Counted from the first letter of the stretch, positions 42,770-54,500 are shown. The stretch is 64,000 bases of DNA from Spiroplasma endosymbiont of Amphimallon solstitiale (GCF_964030965.1 NZ_OZ034999.1:1612001-1676000), one strand, 5' to 3'. Translations and numbers: made by a program. The notes: generated by a model not told the origin, from the letters alone.

Positions 42770-44143
42770 GAGGCTTTTTAGAAATCTGTGTATCTTTGTT
42801 TTACAAAGTACTAGTTCAGATTAATTCTGTCTTCAAATTTTATCATAAAATGAGCAATTGCTGTATTTCAATTTTGAATAGGCAATGTTCATTTTTTTGT
42901 TATATTTTCAATTGCTAAATAAAATATTTTAAAAACTGACATATCATTAGGAAAAGCTTTTTTGTTTCTAATAACTTTTCGTAATTGACTATTAACAGAT
43001 TCAATAGCATTTGTTGTATAAATTACTCTTTTGATTTCTGCAGGATAACTAATAAAAATCATCAAATTTTCTCAATTTTTATATCAAGATTTAGCAATTT
43101 GGGGATATTGTTTATTTCATTTACTTTCAAATGATTCTAAAGCTTGCATTGCTTGTTCTTCACTACATGCACTATAAATTGGTTTTAAATCTGTAACTAG
43201 AGTTTTTCGATGTTTGTATGAAACATATTTTAAACTATTTCGAATTTGATGAACAATGCATAATTGATGTTCTGTTTTAGGATAAACTGCTTGTATTGCT
43301 TCTGACATGCCTGTTAAATTATCACTACAAGCAATCAAAATATCATTTAAGCCTCGATTTTTCATTTCTGTGAAATTAGCTAATCAAAATTTAGCACCTT
43401 CATTTTCACTAATTCATAAGCCTAAAACATCTTTTTTACCTTCTAAATCAACTCCTAATGCTATATAAACTGATTTATTAATAATCCGTTTATCTTGTCG
43501 AACTTTAACTACTATACAATCAAAATAAACAATCGGATAAACGCTTTCTAATGGTCGATTTTGTCATGCTTTGACATCATCAATAACATCATCAGTAATT
43601 TGACTAATAACACTTTCACTAATATCAGCACCATGATATAACTCTTGTAACTGCATTCTAATGTCAGATAGAGTCATACCTTTTGCATATAGTGAAAGCA
43701 CTTGTTGATCAAAACCATCAAATCTTCGCTGTCTTTTTGCAACTATTACAGGAGTAAAATCACTATTGCGATCTCTTGGTACATCAATCTCAATTTTACC
43801 TTGTTGAGTTATTAATTTTTTTGAACTTGTACCATTACGAGCATTTTCAGTATTACTATGTTGATTTTTTTCATATCCTAAATAATTTTGCATTTCAGAA
43901 TTCAACATTTTTTCAACTAAACGTTTTGTTAATTCTTTATATAAACCCCCTTCTTTAAAAACTGTTGTTAAATCTTCAGTATTTTCTAATAATAAATCTA
44001 CTGCTTTTGATATTGGATCATTATTATTAATATTTTGTTTTTTAGCCATCTGTAACTCACTCTTTCTAGTCATTTAATTATATTTACTAGAATTAATTAA
44101 ACATAGTTATTTTTGTAAGTTACACAGATTACTAAACATTGCC
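42770..44143 (-). mobile_element. IS256-family element copy 3, complete
   Basis: 1374 bp in the terminase gene; target duplication TTCTTGTC (42762-42769 and 44144-44151). Confidence 0.95.
42811..44073 (-). CDS. IS256-family transposase
   Basis: Intact 420-codon frame with all DDE residues; reads as copy 1. Confidence 0.93.
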
Positions 44144-45808
44144 TTCTTGTCTGGAATATTAGTTTTTGTTTCATCATAACGTAATTCTTCTAAACATTGA
44201 GTTGTTTTTGGTAAATCATCTTTATTTGCATAAAAGTTTCCATAACTCATAATATTTCTCATTCAAACTACTCTATTAGTTAATCCGGCTTCTTGATTTA
44301 AATTTGAAGCATGTTTAATAGCAGTTTGTGTTATTAAAATAGTATTGTGTTCATCAATTAATTTTTGATTTAATCAATCCATTGCTGTTCTTGCTTTATC
44401 ATCATAAAAATAAATTGCTTGTTCAAAATTTTCAAAATTATCCATTAATCCTAAAATTTCATTAACATAAGCATTAATTTTTTCATTTTCATTAATAAAA
44501 TCATTTGGTGTAACAACTAATTCACAAATAATATAAGCATCATAATAACCAGTATTATTATATTCTTTAAAACCAACTATCATAAATACAGTATGGTCTT
44601 TATGTCCAGTTGCTCAATCAACACCAACTGAATAAAAATCAAATTTATACATATCTTTTTCTTGATTATAAAATTGTTTTAAATCATATGGTTGTCAATA
44701 TTTTACTGTTTTTTGAAATGGAAAAATTGTTGCATCACTATCTAAAAATTCAAAACCATAAAAAACAGTATTAAATTCATCAGGATTACTTTTTTTCATT
44801 TCTAATAATGTTCTTTTTTGAATATCTGGTAATTTATTTCAAAATGGTTGAATAGTAAATCTTAAAACAAATAAACCTAAACCACTAAACATATCTTGAT
44901 TTTCATAATAAATTTTGCCAATTTTTTTAAGATTTTCCATTACTTTATCATTTAATGGTAAAAATGGTGTACAGTATTTTAAATAAAATGGATGATATTT
45001 ATCATAAGGATTGCATGTAAACGTAATGAAAAAACTTTTATAAAAATAACGAGTAATCAATTTTCCAAAAGTAGAACTATATATATTTTTATCAATAAAG
45101 GTTCAGCTTCATTCTTTAATAGGTTCTTTTGATATTTTAATACGATTACTTCTAAACATAGAATTTTGTAATCGTTCATATCGATATGTTAATTGCTTTT
45201 CTGTTAGTGTTTCTTTTTCTTCTGCCATAATAATTTCATCTGTTCTTGAACCTAAAAAACTTGACCCACCTGCTTCTTTTCCAAAAATCTTATTACCATT
45301 AGCATAACCAATAAAGTCAATTTGTTGATTATTAGGAAAAATAATACATCCACCATTCTTAGTTATTTTTCATTTAATACCATGTGGATTATTAGGTAAT
45401 AAATTAATATTATATTCATCTAATAAAACTTGACAAACATTCATTAAAGCACCAATTGTAGTTTCACTATGAGTATTTTCATATCTTCTTACTTCTTGAA
45501 CACTACTATCACTAAAATTACAACATATAAATAAATCAAATGCTAAGCAGTTTCAAGTTTTTCTTGTTCCACGTGCTGTTGGTATAAAACGATAAAAACA
45601 ATTAGTAGTAAAATATTCTGCTCATTCATCACCAACAAATGCTTTAAAAATATCTCAACTAAAACCATAATTATTATCACTAAAATTAAGATTATATTTT
45701 TTATTCAGTTGTGCATAACTACTAATAAAAGCCATATTTTACTCCCTAATTTTTATAAACAATACAATTAAATTATTAACAAACAAAATTTTGAAAGGAA
45801 CATTAAAA

Positions 45809-46969
45809 ATGTTAAAACTACCATTCGCAAATCATTTTGATTGAGACAAACACTATTTTAATCAAGATGAATTAAATTTACAACAAACAGAAGAATTATT
45901 TAAAAAAATAGATGATTATTTATGAAATACATGTGATAAATCTGTATATAAATCATATAGATTTAGAAAAAGAAAATTAAAAACAAAAAAAGGTTTATTA
46001 ACTTATAAACGACGTATTTGTATATATTATAACCCAAAAACACAAAAAAAGGAATTTGTTTCATTGCTAGATAATTATCTTGGTGTTAAAAAATATAGTA
46101 AACTTGCACCTAATGTTATTAAACAAATTTTAAAATATTTTGCTGATGGTAAAAAATATCGTGATGTTTGTGATACTTTTATTGAGGATTTAATAAGTAC
46201 TAGTACAGTTTGTAGAACATATCAAAAATTTCAATTACCAAAAGCTAATATTCCTAAAATACCATTGCAACCAAATCAAACTTTATATATAAATATTGAT
46301 GATGGACATAGAAAATTTAAGTTTAATGAAAAACATAATACTAAAAATTGTAAAAAATGTTCTATGAGATTACTAGTATTTTGTACTGGTAAAAAGAAAA
46401 ATGGAAAATTAATTGATAAAAGAGCTGTATGTAAAATAAGAGTATCAAAAACAGAAATTGGTGCAGAAAAAACAGCTAAATTAATTCAAACATATGGTAA
46501 TTTATATTTTGAAAACTTTGACCAAGCAAATTTAGTAGTTTGTGGAGATAGTGCAAAATGAATTAGAAAAACTGCTCAAATTTTAAATGCTAAATTTATT
46601 TTAGATAAATTTCATGCTTTTCATGTTTTATTTCTTGGAATAATGGCTGGAAGAAGAAAAAATAAAATTGCTAAATTGCACTATGAAAATGCAATAAATT
46701 TATTTGTCAAAGGTCAATATTATGAATTAATTGATTTTTTACAATCATTAACTTTACAATATAAAAAATTAAAAGTTGGTTATTTTATTAATGCAAAAGA
46801 TGGTGTATTAAACCAAGCACTAGTTGAAAATATTGGTTGCTTTACTGAAACTAATATTAAACAAATTTTAAAGCATATGATTGGTGATAGAACATATAAC
46901 ATTGATATGTATACAAAAATGGTTAATTTTAAATGCTATCAAATAAATACAGCCATACAGTTATTATAA
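45809..46969 (+). CDS. UPF0236 / Mbov_0401-type DDE transposase of element C
   Basis: 386 residues. LTYKRRICIYYNPKTQKKEF and SLLDNYLGVKKYSKLAPNVI match the conserved N-terminal part of UPF0236 (ISLre2-related) proteins. Catalytic region: YINIDDGHRKF (first D), LVVCGDSAKWIRKTA (second D), ILDKFHAFH, then the C-terminal segment with VLNQALVENIGC. Proteins of this family act as ICE transposases in mycoplasmas (Mbov_0401 group), where 8-bp duplications are made, as seen here. It lies 221 bp from the right end and is divergent from terminase. GAAAGGAA upstream. Intact, unlike many structural genes. Confidence 0.82.
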
Positions 46970-47011
46970 ATTAAAATTAAAATTTTAAAAAAAATGAAAA
47001 ATAAAATAAAA

Positions 47012-47042
47012 CTTATTAAAGTTTTCTTTAATAAGAATTTTT
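47012..47042 (+). terminator. Terminator after the element C transposase
   Basis: Perfect 10-bp stem CTTATTAAAG / CTTTAATAAG with TTTT loop, followed by AATTTTT. Confidence 0.75.
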
Positions 47043-47190
47043 GAGTTATAAAAGTAAGTATTATTGTTGACTAATATTTGTCAAGTGTTAAGATTAACAT
47101 ACAATTGCATATTGAAGTCTAAATTATTCTCGTCTAACTTTATAATTTTAAGACAAATTTGAATATTATTGACAACATCGATACGCTCCC
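47043..47190 (+). repeat. Right end of element C
   Basis: About 150 bp non-coding, ending in the inverted repeat GACAACATCGATACGCTCCC. The duplicated TTTAATTT follows at 47191-47198. Confidence 0.85.
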
Positions 47191-47198
47191 TTTAATTT

Positions 47199-47233
47199 TT
47201 ATATAAGTGTCCTTTTTAATTTTACAATTCAGG
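47199..47233 (-). mobile_element. Remaining end of IS30 copy 3
   Basis: 35 bp TTATATAAGTGTCC... to CAATTCAGG complete the IS30 copy that begins at 24343. Confidence 0.92.
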
Positions 47234-47280
47234 TTATATATTCTTATTAATTTTAAATTTAGATGAAAGTGAGAAAAATA

Positions 47281-47412
47281 ATGCAAGACTTATTAGAATT
47301 TACTATGAGATTAATATTATTACCAATATGAATAATAATAGCAATAATATGAATAATAATTATGGTTTTTACTGGAAGAAATTGTTTAGAAGATGAAGAT
47401 TTATTTAATTAA
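47281..47412 (+). CDS. Small membrane protein (element A)
   Basis: 43 residues; hydrophobic and Trp-rich (LPIWIIIAIIWIIIMVF). Same gene at 60550 in B. Function unknown. Confidence 0.55.
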
Positions 47413-47426
47413 GGAGAAATTATTTA

Positions 47427-47615
47427 ATGCAAAAACAAAAACAAGAAAAAGTATTATTAAAATGTATTGTTAAAGATTGTAATAGTAAAGTATTAGTTAC
47501 TTTAAAAACTTTAAATATAGAAGATAGTGTAGTTCAATTTTTTAATATGTGTTATTTTCATAAAAAACAATTTAAAAATAAAATAAAAGAAATTAAAAAT
47601 GAATATGAAACCTGA
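47427..47615 (+). CDS. Small Cys protein (A), C-terminus replaced by IS30
   Basis: 62 residues: LKCIVKDCNSKVLVTLKTLN and MCYFHKKQFKNK, a C-x4-C...C-x2-H arrangement. The last codons come from the IS30 end at 47611; B keeps the natural end (KKK) at 60696-60890. AAGGAG upstream. Confidence 0.65.
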   Translation: MQKQKQEKVLLKCIVKDCNSKVLVTLKTLNIEDSVVQFFNMCYFHKKQFKNKIKEIKNEYET

Positions 47616-48671
47616 ATTGTAAAATTAAAAAGGACACTTATATAAAAATTAAATTGTGTTAATTCTATAATTAAGAAAAGAAAGGAATTAGCACAATGTA
47701 TAAGTATCTGACTATTGAATCAATAATAGCAATAAAAGAATATAAAAGTTATGGATTTTCGATTCGTAAAATAGCAAAAGCCATTGATTATAGTAAATCA
47801 ACTGTACATAGAGTTTGTAGATTATTAAATCAAAACTTATTACCATTAGAAATATTGAATAAAATTCAAAAAAATAAACAAAATGCAGGTAGAAAATTAA
47901 TAATTTTAACTTTAATAGAAATTAATACTATTAATCATTTGTTAATTACTAAAAATTATGCTCTTGATATAATTGCTAATTTTTTAAAGGAAAATAAAAT
48001 AAAAAGTATTTCAACAAAAACTTTATATAACATGTTTAAAACAAATCGAATGGGTTTTGATGAAAATAACTTATTGAGAAAAGGAAAAAATAAACCTCAC
48101 AAACAAAAAGAAACTAGGGGCAGAATTAATAATTGTAAGTCTATTCATGAAAGAAATTTAATCATTCCTAATATTAAAAATATAGAAGAATTTGGTCATT
48201 TAGAAGGTGATACTATCATTGGTAAAGATCATAAAAGTTCTATTATTACTTTAGCTGATATATGATCAAAAACCACAATTCCTTTAGCAACTAAAAATAA
48301 TAAATCAGAAAATATTACAAAAAGTATAATAAAATTTATTTCAAAGTTACAAAAAGGAACAGTTAAAACTATTACTTTTGATCGTGGTAAAGAATTTAGT
48401 AAATGAAAATTAATCGAAAAAAATTGTAATGTTAAGATTTATTTTGCAGATCCTGGTAAACCTTGTCAAAGAGGTTTAAATGAAAATAATAATGGTATTT
48501 TAAGAAGATATTTACCAAAATCTACAGATCTATCTTCATATAAACAAAAAGATTTAAATACTATAGCATTTCAAATTAATTCTACACCCAGAAAATCACT
48601 ATCTTATAAAAGACCAATAGATTTAATACAATTATTTTAAAAAACTGTCCCATTTATATTTACAATTCAGG
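47611..48671 (+). mobile_element. IS30-family element copy 4, complete
   Basis: 1061 bp with both CCTGAATTGTAAA ends. Compared with B, the host DNA on its two sides is not contiguous: about 870 bp (60880-61748 in B) is absent. Confidence 0.94.
47696..48640 (+). CDS. IS30-family transposase
   Basis: Intact 314-codon frame, the same protein as copy 2, with HLEGDTIIG, TFDRGKEF and the late Glu region. Confidence 0.94.
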
Positions 48672-48709
48672 AAATATAAAAAGTAATTTTAGTTATGAGG
48701 AGACAAAAA

Positions 48710-49246
48710 ATGATAAATAATTTAAATTTTTTTAAAATTAAAAAAATAAATAAAATTTTAGATATTTATTTAAGCGGGCTTATCATTAAAATTGCCAATG
48801 ATTATTTAGAATTATTAAAAAAAGAAAAAAAGAAAAATAATAATTCAGTTTTTGATTATTTAGATAAATCTGTCTATTTAGCAGATTTAGTTATTAAAAA
48901 AAATAGGATAATATGAATTGAAAAATATTTATCTCCTATGAATAATAGTATTAAAGAAAAAAATGATATTTTCTTAATAGAAAATAATAAATATAAAAAA
49001 ATATATAATGAATTAAGTATTATTTTTAATATTATAAAAAGTAAAAAGTTACAAAAAGAATTGTTTTCATATTTATATGATGAATTTTTAGAATATAAAA
49101 AAATATTGAAAAAAGAAGAAGAAAAAATTACTGAAATTTTCAAAAAAAATATTAAAATAAATTATATTGAAGACATATTAAAAAAAGTAAATATAAATCA
49201 GAATTTATTATACTACTATAATTTTAAACAAAAAGTTACCAATTAA
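48710..49246 (+). CDS. Charged helical early protein, last gene of the operon (A)
   Basis: 178 residues, MINNLNFFKIKKINKILDIY start, mostly Lys/Glu/Asn helices (ILKKEEEKITEIFKKNIK). GAGGAGA lies 6 bp upstream; the in-frame ATG at 48695 overlapping the SD is less likely. No domain recognised. Identical in B at 61787. A terminator follows. Confidence 0.65.
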
Positions 49247-49258
49247 GGTAACTTTTTA
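49228..49258 (+). terminator. Terminator of early operon A
   Basis: AAAAGTTACC-AATTAA-GGTAACTTTT stem and T-tail overlapping the stop codon. Same in B at 62305-62335. Confidence 0.85.
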
Positions 49259-49613
49259 ATTAGGTGCTTACCTAATAATGAAATGAAATAAACTGACATC
49301 TGTAACTTACCTTTTCTAACCCCTTAGGTAAGTATTTTAATATTATACATTAATATTTAAGATTGTGGGGGAATATTATTTTCTTGTTTATCTAAATAAT
49401 TATTTTTAACTATATATGCTATACAAAAAAACAAAATAGAAGTAAAAATAAATACAATACCAAAACCTAATATTATATAACCAAAATTGTTAGATAATTT
49501 TTGATAATCATTAATAGGATTTTTTACAATTATACATGCAGAAGAAATTATACAGCCTATTGTAAAAATCATATACATAGCACTAAATAATGATAATCAA
49601 AAAAAATTTTTTT

Positions 49614-50987
49614 GAGGCTTTTTAGAAATCTGTGTATCTTTGTTTTACAAAGTACTAGTTCAGATTAATTCTGTCTTCAAATTTTATCATAAAATGAGCA
49701 ATTGCTGTATTTCAATTTTGAATAGGCAATGTTCATTTTTTTGTTATATTTTCAATTGCTAAATAAAATATTTTGAAAACTGACATATCATTAGGAAAAA
49801 CTTTTTTATTTCTGATAACTTTTCTTAATTGACTATTAACAGATTCAATAGCATTTGTAGTATAAATTACTCTTTTGATTTCTACAGGATAACTAATAAA
49901 AACCATTAAATTTTCTCAATTTTTATATCAAGATTTAGCAATTTGAGGATATTGTTTATTTCATTTACTTTCAAATGATTCTAAAGCTTGCATTGCTTGT
50001 TCTTCACTACATGCAGTATAAATTGGCTTTAAATCTGTAACTAAAGTTTTTCGATGTTTGTATGAAACATATTTTAAACTATTTCGAATTTGATGAACAA
50101 TGCATAATTGATGTTCTGTTTTAGGATAAACTGATTGTATTGCTTCTGACATGCCTGTTAAATTGTCACTACAAGCAATAAGAATATCATTTAAGCCTCG
50201 ATTTTTCATTTCTGTCAAATTAGATAATCAAAATTTAGCACCTTCATTTTCACTAATTCATAAGCCTAAAACATCTTTTTTGCCTTCTAAATCAACTACT
50301 AATGCTATATAAACTGATTTGTTAATAATGCGTTTATCTTGTCTTACTTTAACTACTATACAATCAAAGTAAACAATCGGATAAACGCTTTCTAATGGTC
50401 GATTTTGTCATGTTTTGACATCATCAATAACATCATCAGTAATTTGACTAATAACACTTTCACTAATATCAGCACCATGATATAACTCTTGTAACTGCAT
50501 TCTAATGTCAGATAGAGTCATACCTTTTGCATATAGTGAAAGCACTTGTTGATCAAAACCATCAAATCTTCGCTGTCTTTTTGCAACTATTACAGGAGTA
50601 AAATCACTATTGCGATCTCTTGGTACATCAATCTCAATTTTACCTTGTTGAGTTATTAATTTTTTTGAACTTGTACCATTACGAGCATTTTCAGTATTAC
50701 TATGTTGATTTTTTTCATATCCTAAATAATTTTGCATTTCAGAATTCAACATTTTTTCAACTAAACGTTTTGTTAATTCTTTATATAAACCCCCTTCTTT
50801 AAAAACTGTTGTTAAATCTTCAGTATTTTCTAATAATAAATCTACTGCTTTTGATATTGGATCATTATTATTAATATTTTGTTTTTTAGCCATCTGTAAC
50901 TCACTCTTTCTAGTCATTTAATTATATTTACTAGAATTAATTAAACATAGTTATTTTTGTAAGTTACACAGATTACTAAACATTGCC
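49614..50987 (-). mobile_element. IS256-family element copy 4 (divergent)
   Basis: 1374 bp; target duplication ATTTTTTT on both sides. Its left half carries many base differences from copies 1-3 (for example IQSVYPK for IQAVYPK), so it is an older or separate lineage. Confidence 0.93.
49655..50917 (-). CDS. IS256-family transposase (divergent copy)
   Basis: 420 codons, apparently intact, DDE residues present; changes are concentrated in the C-terminal 250 residues. Confidence 0.9.
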
Positions 50988-51035
50988 ATTTTTTTTCATA
51001 ATAAACATCCTTTTTTTATTTTTAATTATAACAAA

Positions 51036-54000
51036 TTATCTTGCATTTAAAACTATTTTATTAAAATTTGCTTTAATAATATTTATATATCTCATAGCAT
51101 AACCATTATCATGTACAGACCCTATTATTTGCCCTTTTGCTTCAATTTTAGATAATGCTGATAATAAATATATCTCTCAATTTAGATTATTATTATCTTG
51201 AATAAAAAAATTAATTGATGTTTTATTATTAAATAATAAATCAAATCCTTCCCTATTTCCGTTATCTTTTAATGTTATTTCATAATTATTAATTGAATAA
51301 TTGCTATTTATTTTATAATATGTATAGGATTTACCAGTTAAGTTACCATCTCTTTTATCATAAAGTGCTGACCAATCTATATTTTGAGACCAACTATATT
51401 CTTTTTCTATTATGTTAGTTTTATATTTTTCAAATATTAAATCTTTTAATTCAATTGTTATACTTGTATTTTTAATTTCTTTTGCTGGATTAAAACTTTC
51501 TGTTGTAAAAAATTTAGTTTCTACTCATGTTCTGTCATGATATCCGGAAGCATTTTGAACTTCTTCTTTTGTTTCAATATCATAATCATAATATATAGTT
51601 ATACTTTTATAATATCTTTTTAAATCATTAAAAGTATTAATTAATAATGTAGGGTCTAAATAATCTTTTAAATTAATATTTTTAGAAGAAATTATTGGTT
51701 GATTATTATTAAATCATTCTTCAGTATTTTTAACTCCTCCGCCCTCATAACGTTTTAAAATTGTTAAAGGTATATTATTTGCTGTCATATTAATTTTTAA
51801 ATCTGTATTAATAACAATTGTTTTTGCTATATTTTGTGGACTTGGTGGTAATATTTTTGCTGGATAACTAAAAGTAGTTTCTTCAGTTTCTTCATATTCA
51901 TCATGATTTAATTTATACAAAGTTGTTCAATTAAAAGCATTACCAGTTAAATAACCCATATTATTACTTTAATTTTGTAGAAAAGTAATGATACATGATA
52001 AAGTGTTATTTTTAGAGAATTTTTACACTAAATAATGTTACTTTTAACAAATTTTTAATTAAAAATAATATTTTAAGTGTAAATTGATGAATAATTTTTG
52101 GTCATCCATACTTTTCTACATAATTAAAATATTATTATATCTAAACTGAGCAACTGATATTTCATTATAATCACCTTGATAAGTAAAAGGATTATCACTA
52201 TAAAATGTATGTCTTTCTTCACCTTGATGTAAACTTTGTGTAACAATTGTATCAATAATATAAGCATAATTTGAACCATCAATAACTCCATTACTTGTTG
52301 GATTTCATTGACAATCTTTATCTTCATTTGTAAAAGGACTTGCTATATCTAAAAACTCAGTATCTTCTGCTAAAATATAAACTTTATTATTTTTCTTTTG
52401 TGATAAATCAACTGTACTTATTTGTTCTTTAACTTCTAATTTTTTACCATTGGTAGGGTCTCATGGATAAACACTTACTCTATCACTTAATTTCATAGTC
52501 ATAGCAGTTGTTGAAACATTTGCACCTAATAATTTACCAATAGTAAAATCATTATCATTTGTAAAAGCATTTAATGGAATTAAACCACCATTACCAATAA
52601 TACTTTCTAAATTACTTGTAAAAAATGCTGACATAAAGCCATTAAAATATAACATTTTTTTATATTGTTGAGCATTTTGAGTAATAACTCAACTACTTCA
52701 AATACCTAATGTTAAAGCATTTAATAATTTACCAATTAAAGGAATATCACTTAATGCAAATGGTAATCATTGTTGACTATCATAAGGCATTTGAATTAAA
52801 GGACTAAATACAACTGAATTAAAATTTAATATTGCTGACATATATTTTTGACTTATTTTACTATAATCTACAGTTGGACTTCCTATAATTAAATGTGTAT
52901 CTGGGTCTTTATATTTAAAATTACTACTCATATCAACATTATAATTACCAGTTAAATTATTTATATTTCATTCACTATCTCAAAAGAATTTTGCTTCTCC
53001 TACTGATGTACCATTACTTAATCTTGCTTTATCTTTATCAAATGCTAACATACCTTTAAAATCTTTTGTTACAAATAAATTATCTTGAAAATTTAATGAA
53101 GTTTTTAATCATTCTGTAAAATTTTTAAAATTAGTAAATCCAGTAGGTTGTGCATTCATAATATTATAAAATGTAGTTTCTGGATGACTACTTGTTGTTA
53201 TTTTATCATTTATACCAGCAAGTAAACCACCATTATTTTTAATATTAGTTGTAGATTTTTCATTATTACCAGCAATAAATAATCTTCTTGAAGCAAATAC
53301 TTTATTTTCAAATATTTCTTCATTATTTTGTTGTATAGGTTCTTGACCTTGAATTATTGGTCTTCCATAATAATAACAACTTGTTAATAATTCTAATCCA
53401 TAACTTTGTCTATGACTATATCTTACTCCTATATCACGCATTAAAGTACGATTTAAAGTTACTTTTCCTTTTTCAATAGTAGGGAAAGCATAACCACTAC
53501 CCGGGCTTGCATATTGTACAAAATCAAGTGTATTTTGACCACTTACAACTACTCTATCATTTAAACTACTAAAAGTTAATACTTGCATACTAAATGCACC
53601 ATTATAAGGACTATAATAATTTGTTACATTTGAAATATATAATAATTGTCTATCTTGATTTTTACCACTATTACCACCAATATTTTCATTTTCATCATTA
53701 AATACAACAAAAAATTGTAAATAATCATCAATTGTAATATGTTCTTCAAACATTACTAAAGTATATTGTCTTTTTGTTTGTACTGTTTTAAATATTTGAT
53801 TATTTGGTAAATTACTAAAATCAACACCACTTGTATCATCAATTAAATAAGCATTTCAATAATCACCAATTTTATATTGTTTTGTATAAAATTCATCTTG
53901 TCCACTACGTTTATGAGTTATAGGGTCAATTTTACCTTTATTTTTTTGATATATTTTTGTACTATTTTTTCAAATACATACAACTGGAGTAGTACCAGTT

Positions 54001-54123
54001 AATATTAATTCATATTGTCCAAAATCACTAATTTTACTATTAATTGGTTTATAACCAGTTTCAGTTAAAGGTATAGCACCATTATTAATAATAAATGGAA
54101 ATATTTTTCAATAACTACATCTT
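51036..54123 (-). pseudogene. Large phage structural protein, 5'-truncated and MITE-split
   Basis: About 971 codons visible after removing the MITE. The reading frame is open up to the junction with element B at 54124, so the N-terminus is missing. Aromatic, Asn/Thr-rich and beta-like (LTETGYKPINSKISDFGQYE; YYSPYNGAFSMQVLTFSSLN; MGYLTGNAFNWTTLYKLN), with several LPxxx-rich loops. This style fits a virion tail or tip protein. No domain recognised. Many TGA Trp codons. Followed by the small membrane gene. Confidence 0.6.
51967..52128 (-). mobile_element. MITE copy 9 (162 bp)
   Basis: Perfect 9-bp duplication ATATTATTA (51958-51966 and 52129-52137) in the large late gene. Confidence 0.93.
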
Positions 54124-54161
54124 GGGCGTATCAACTTAATGGTTAGATTTAATAAAAACTT

Positions 54162-54500
54162 AAATGAGAGATAAAACTCTCATTTTTAATTGTTAAACAA
54201 TTATAATTAATTATTTTATTAAACCAGCACTTTATTAAAGTAATTAATTATTACATAACTAAATAAAAAATTATTTAGGCTATTGTGCTGGAATTAACCA
54301 ATAGTAATTTTTGTCATGCTCTTTGAAAATTTCAGAAATTTTGGTTCCCTTCCCCTAGAACCCCTACCCTCCAAGGCTTTGCTACTTACAGTAGCATAAG
54401 CCTTACGTATAGTAAGTAGGTAAGTATTTAGTTAGTAGTATATAAGCCTTTTATCACTGTAGGTGATAAGGCTTATACGTAGAAGTAGAAAGGATTCATA
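54162..54500. promoter_or_regulatory. Leader of element B: terminator and tandem hairpins
   Basis: Same layout as 18848-19187 in A. The first long hairpin has lost two bases in its left arm (GGCTTTGCTAC), leaving the stem imperfect. Confidence 0.55.

Larger units (their letters stand above)
42647..45735 (-). pseudogene. terL: Terminase large subunit gene, split by IS256
   Basis: Rebuilt 568 residues. ATPase: FIPTARGTRKTW is the Walker A-like motif. Nuclease domain: YSVGVDWATGHKDHTVFM (first Asp), AIYFYDDKARTAMDWL, and MHQDPYDALFYALYPY (the C-terminal Asp motif of TerL). It cuts and pumps DNA into the capsid. IS256 copy 3 separates the last 41 or so codons, including the third nuclease motif. 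AGGGAG precedes the start. Transcribed opposite to the other late genes. Confidence 0.85.
25369..47190 (+). mobile_element. Element C: transposable phage-like element
   Basis: 21,822 bp bounded by GGGAGCGT inverted repeats (left continues GACAAAGATGTCGAT, right continues ATCGATGTTGTC) and a perfect 8-bp duplication inside IS30. About 17.2 kb after removing three IS256 and three MITE insertions. Contents in order: ncRNA/hairpin region, early genes, scaffold and capsid candidates, tail-fibre-like gene, portal, large terminase (minus strand), then a UPF0236/Mbov_0401-type transposase next to the right end. Genome size and gene set suggest a small podovirus-like tailed phage; virion form is inference. 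Confidence 0.85.
24208..47280 (+). pseudogene. Small membrane protein gene split by IS30 + element C
   Basis: 24208-24279 encodes MQIAILIIFSLNTILTLLTF... and stops at the IS30 end; 47237-47280 encodes the tail after the duplicated TTA. The uninterrupted 38-residue version is in B at 60434-60550. This shows that 24280-47233 is one compound insertion. Confidence 0.8.
49357..50999 (-). pseudogene. Two-helix membrane protein gene, split by IS256
   Basis: Rebuilt 86 residues: MKKNFFWLSLFSAMYMIFTI then GCIISSACIIV, a polar loop, a second helix GFGIVFIFTSILFFCIAYIV and tail QENNIPPQS. AAAGGATG upstream of 50999. IS256 copy 4 enters after codon 6. Downstream of the large late gene on the same strand; might be a holin-like protein. 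Confidence 0.65.
18810..54123 (+). mobile_element. Phage-like element A (interrupted; arms 18810-24279 and 47234-54123)
   Basis: The left end GGGCGTATCAACTTAATGG abuts truncated IS30. The same end abuts a different sequence at 54124 (element B), so this is a true element terminus. The left arm carries a rightward early operon ending near 49246; two minus-strand genes follow (49357-54123). IS30 plus element C (24280-47233) interrupts a small membrane gene. The right end is not seen: element B begins inside the last late gene. That 49259-54123 belongs to A is inferred from continuity only. Confidence 0.7.

Noticed and set aside
25369-47190. Integrative conjugative element (because of the Mbov_0401-type transposase)
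   Set aside because: No TraE/VirB4, TraG/VirD4 or relaxase genes; instead terminase, portal and capsid candidates.
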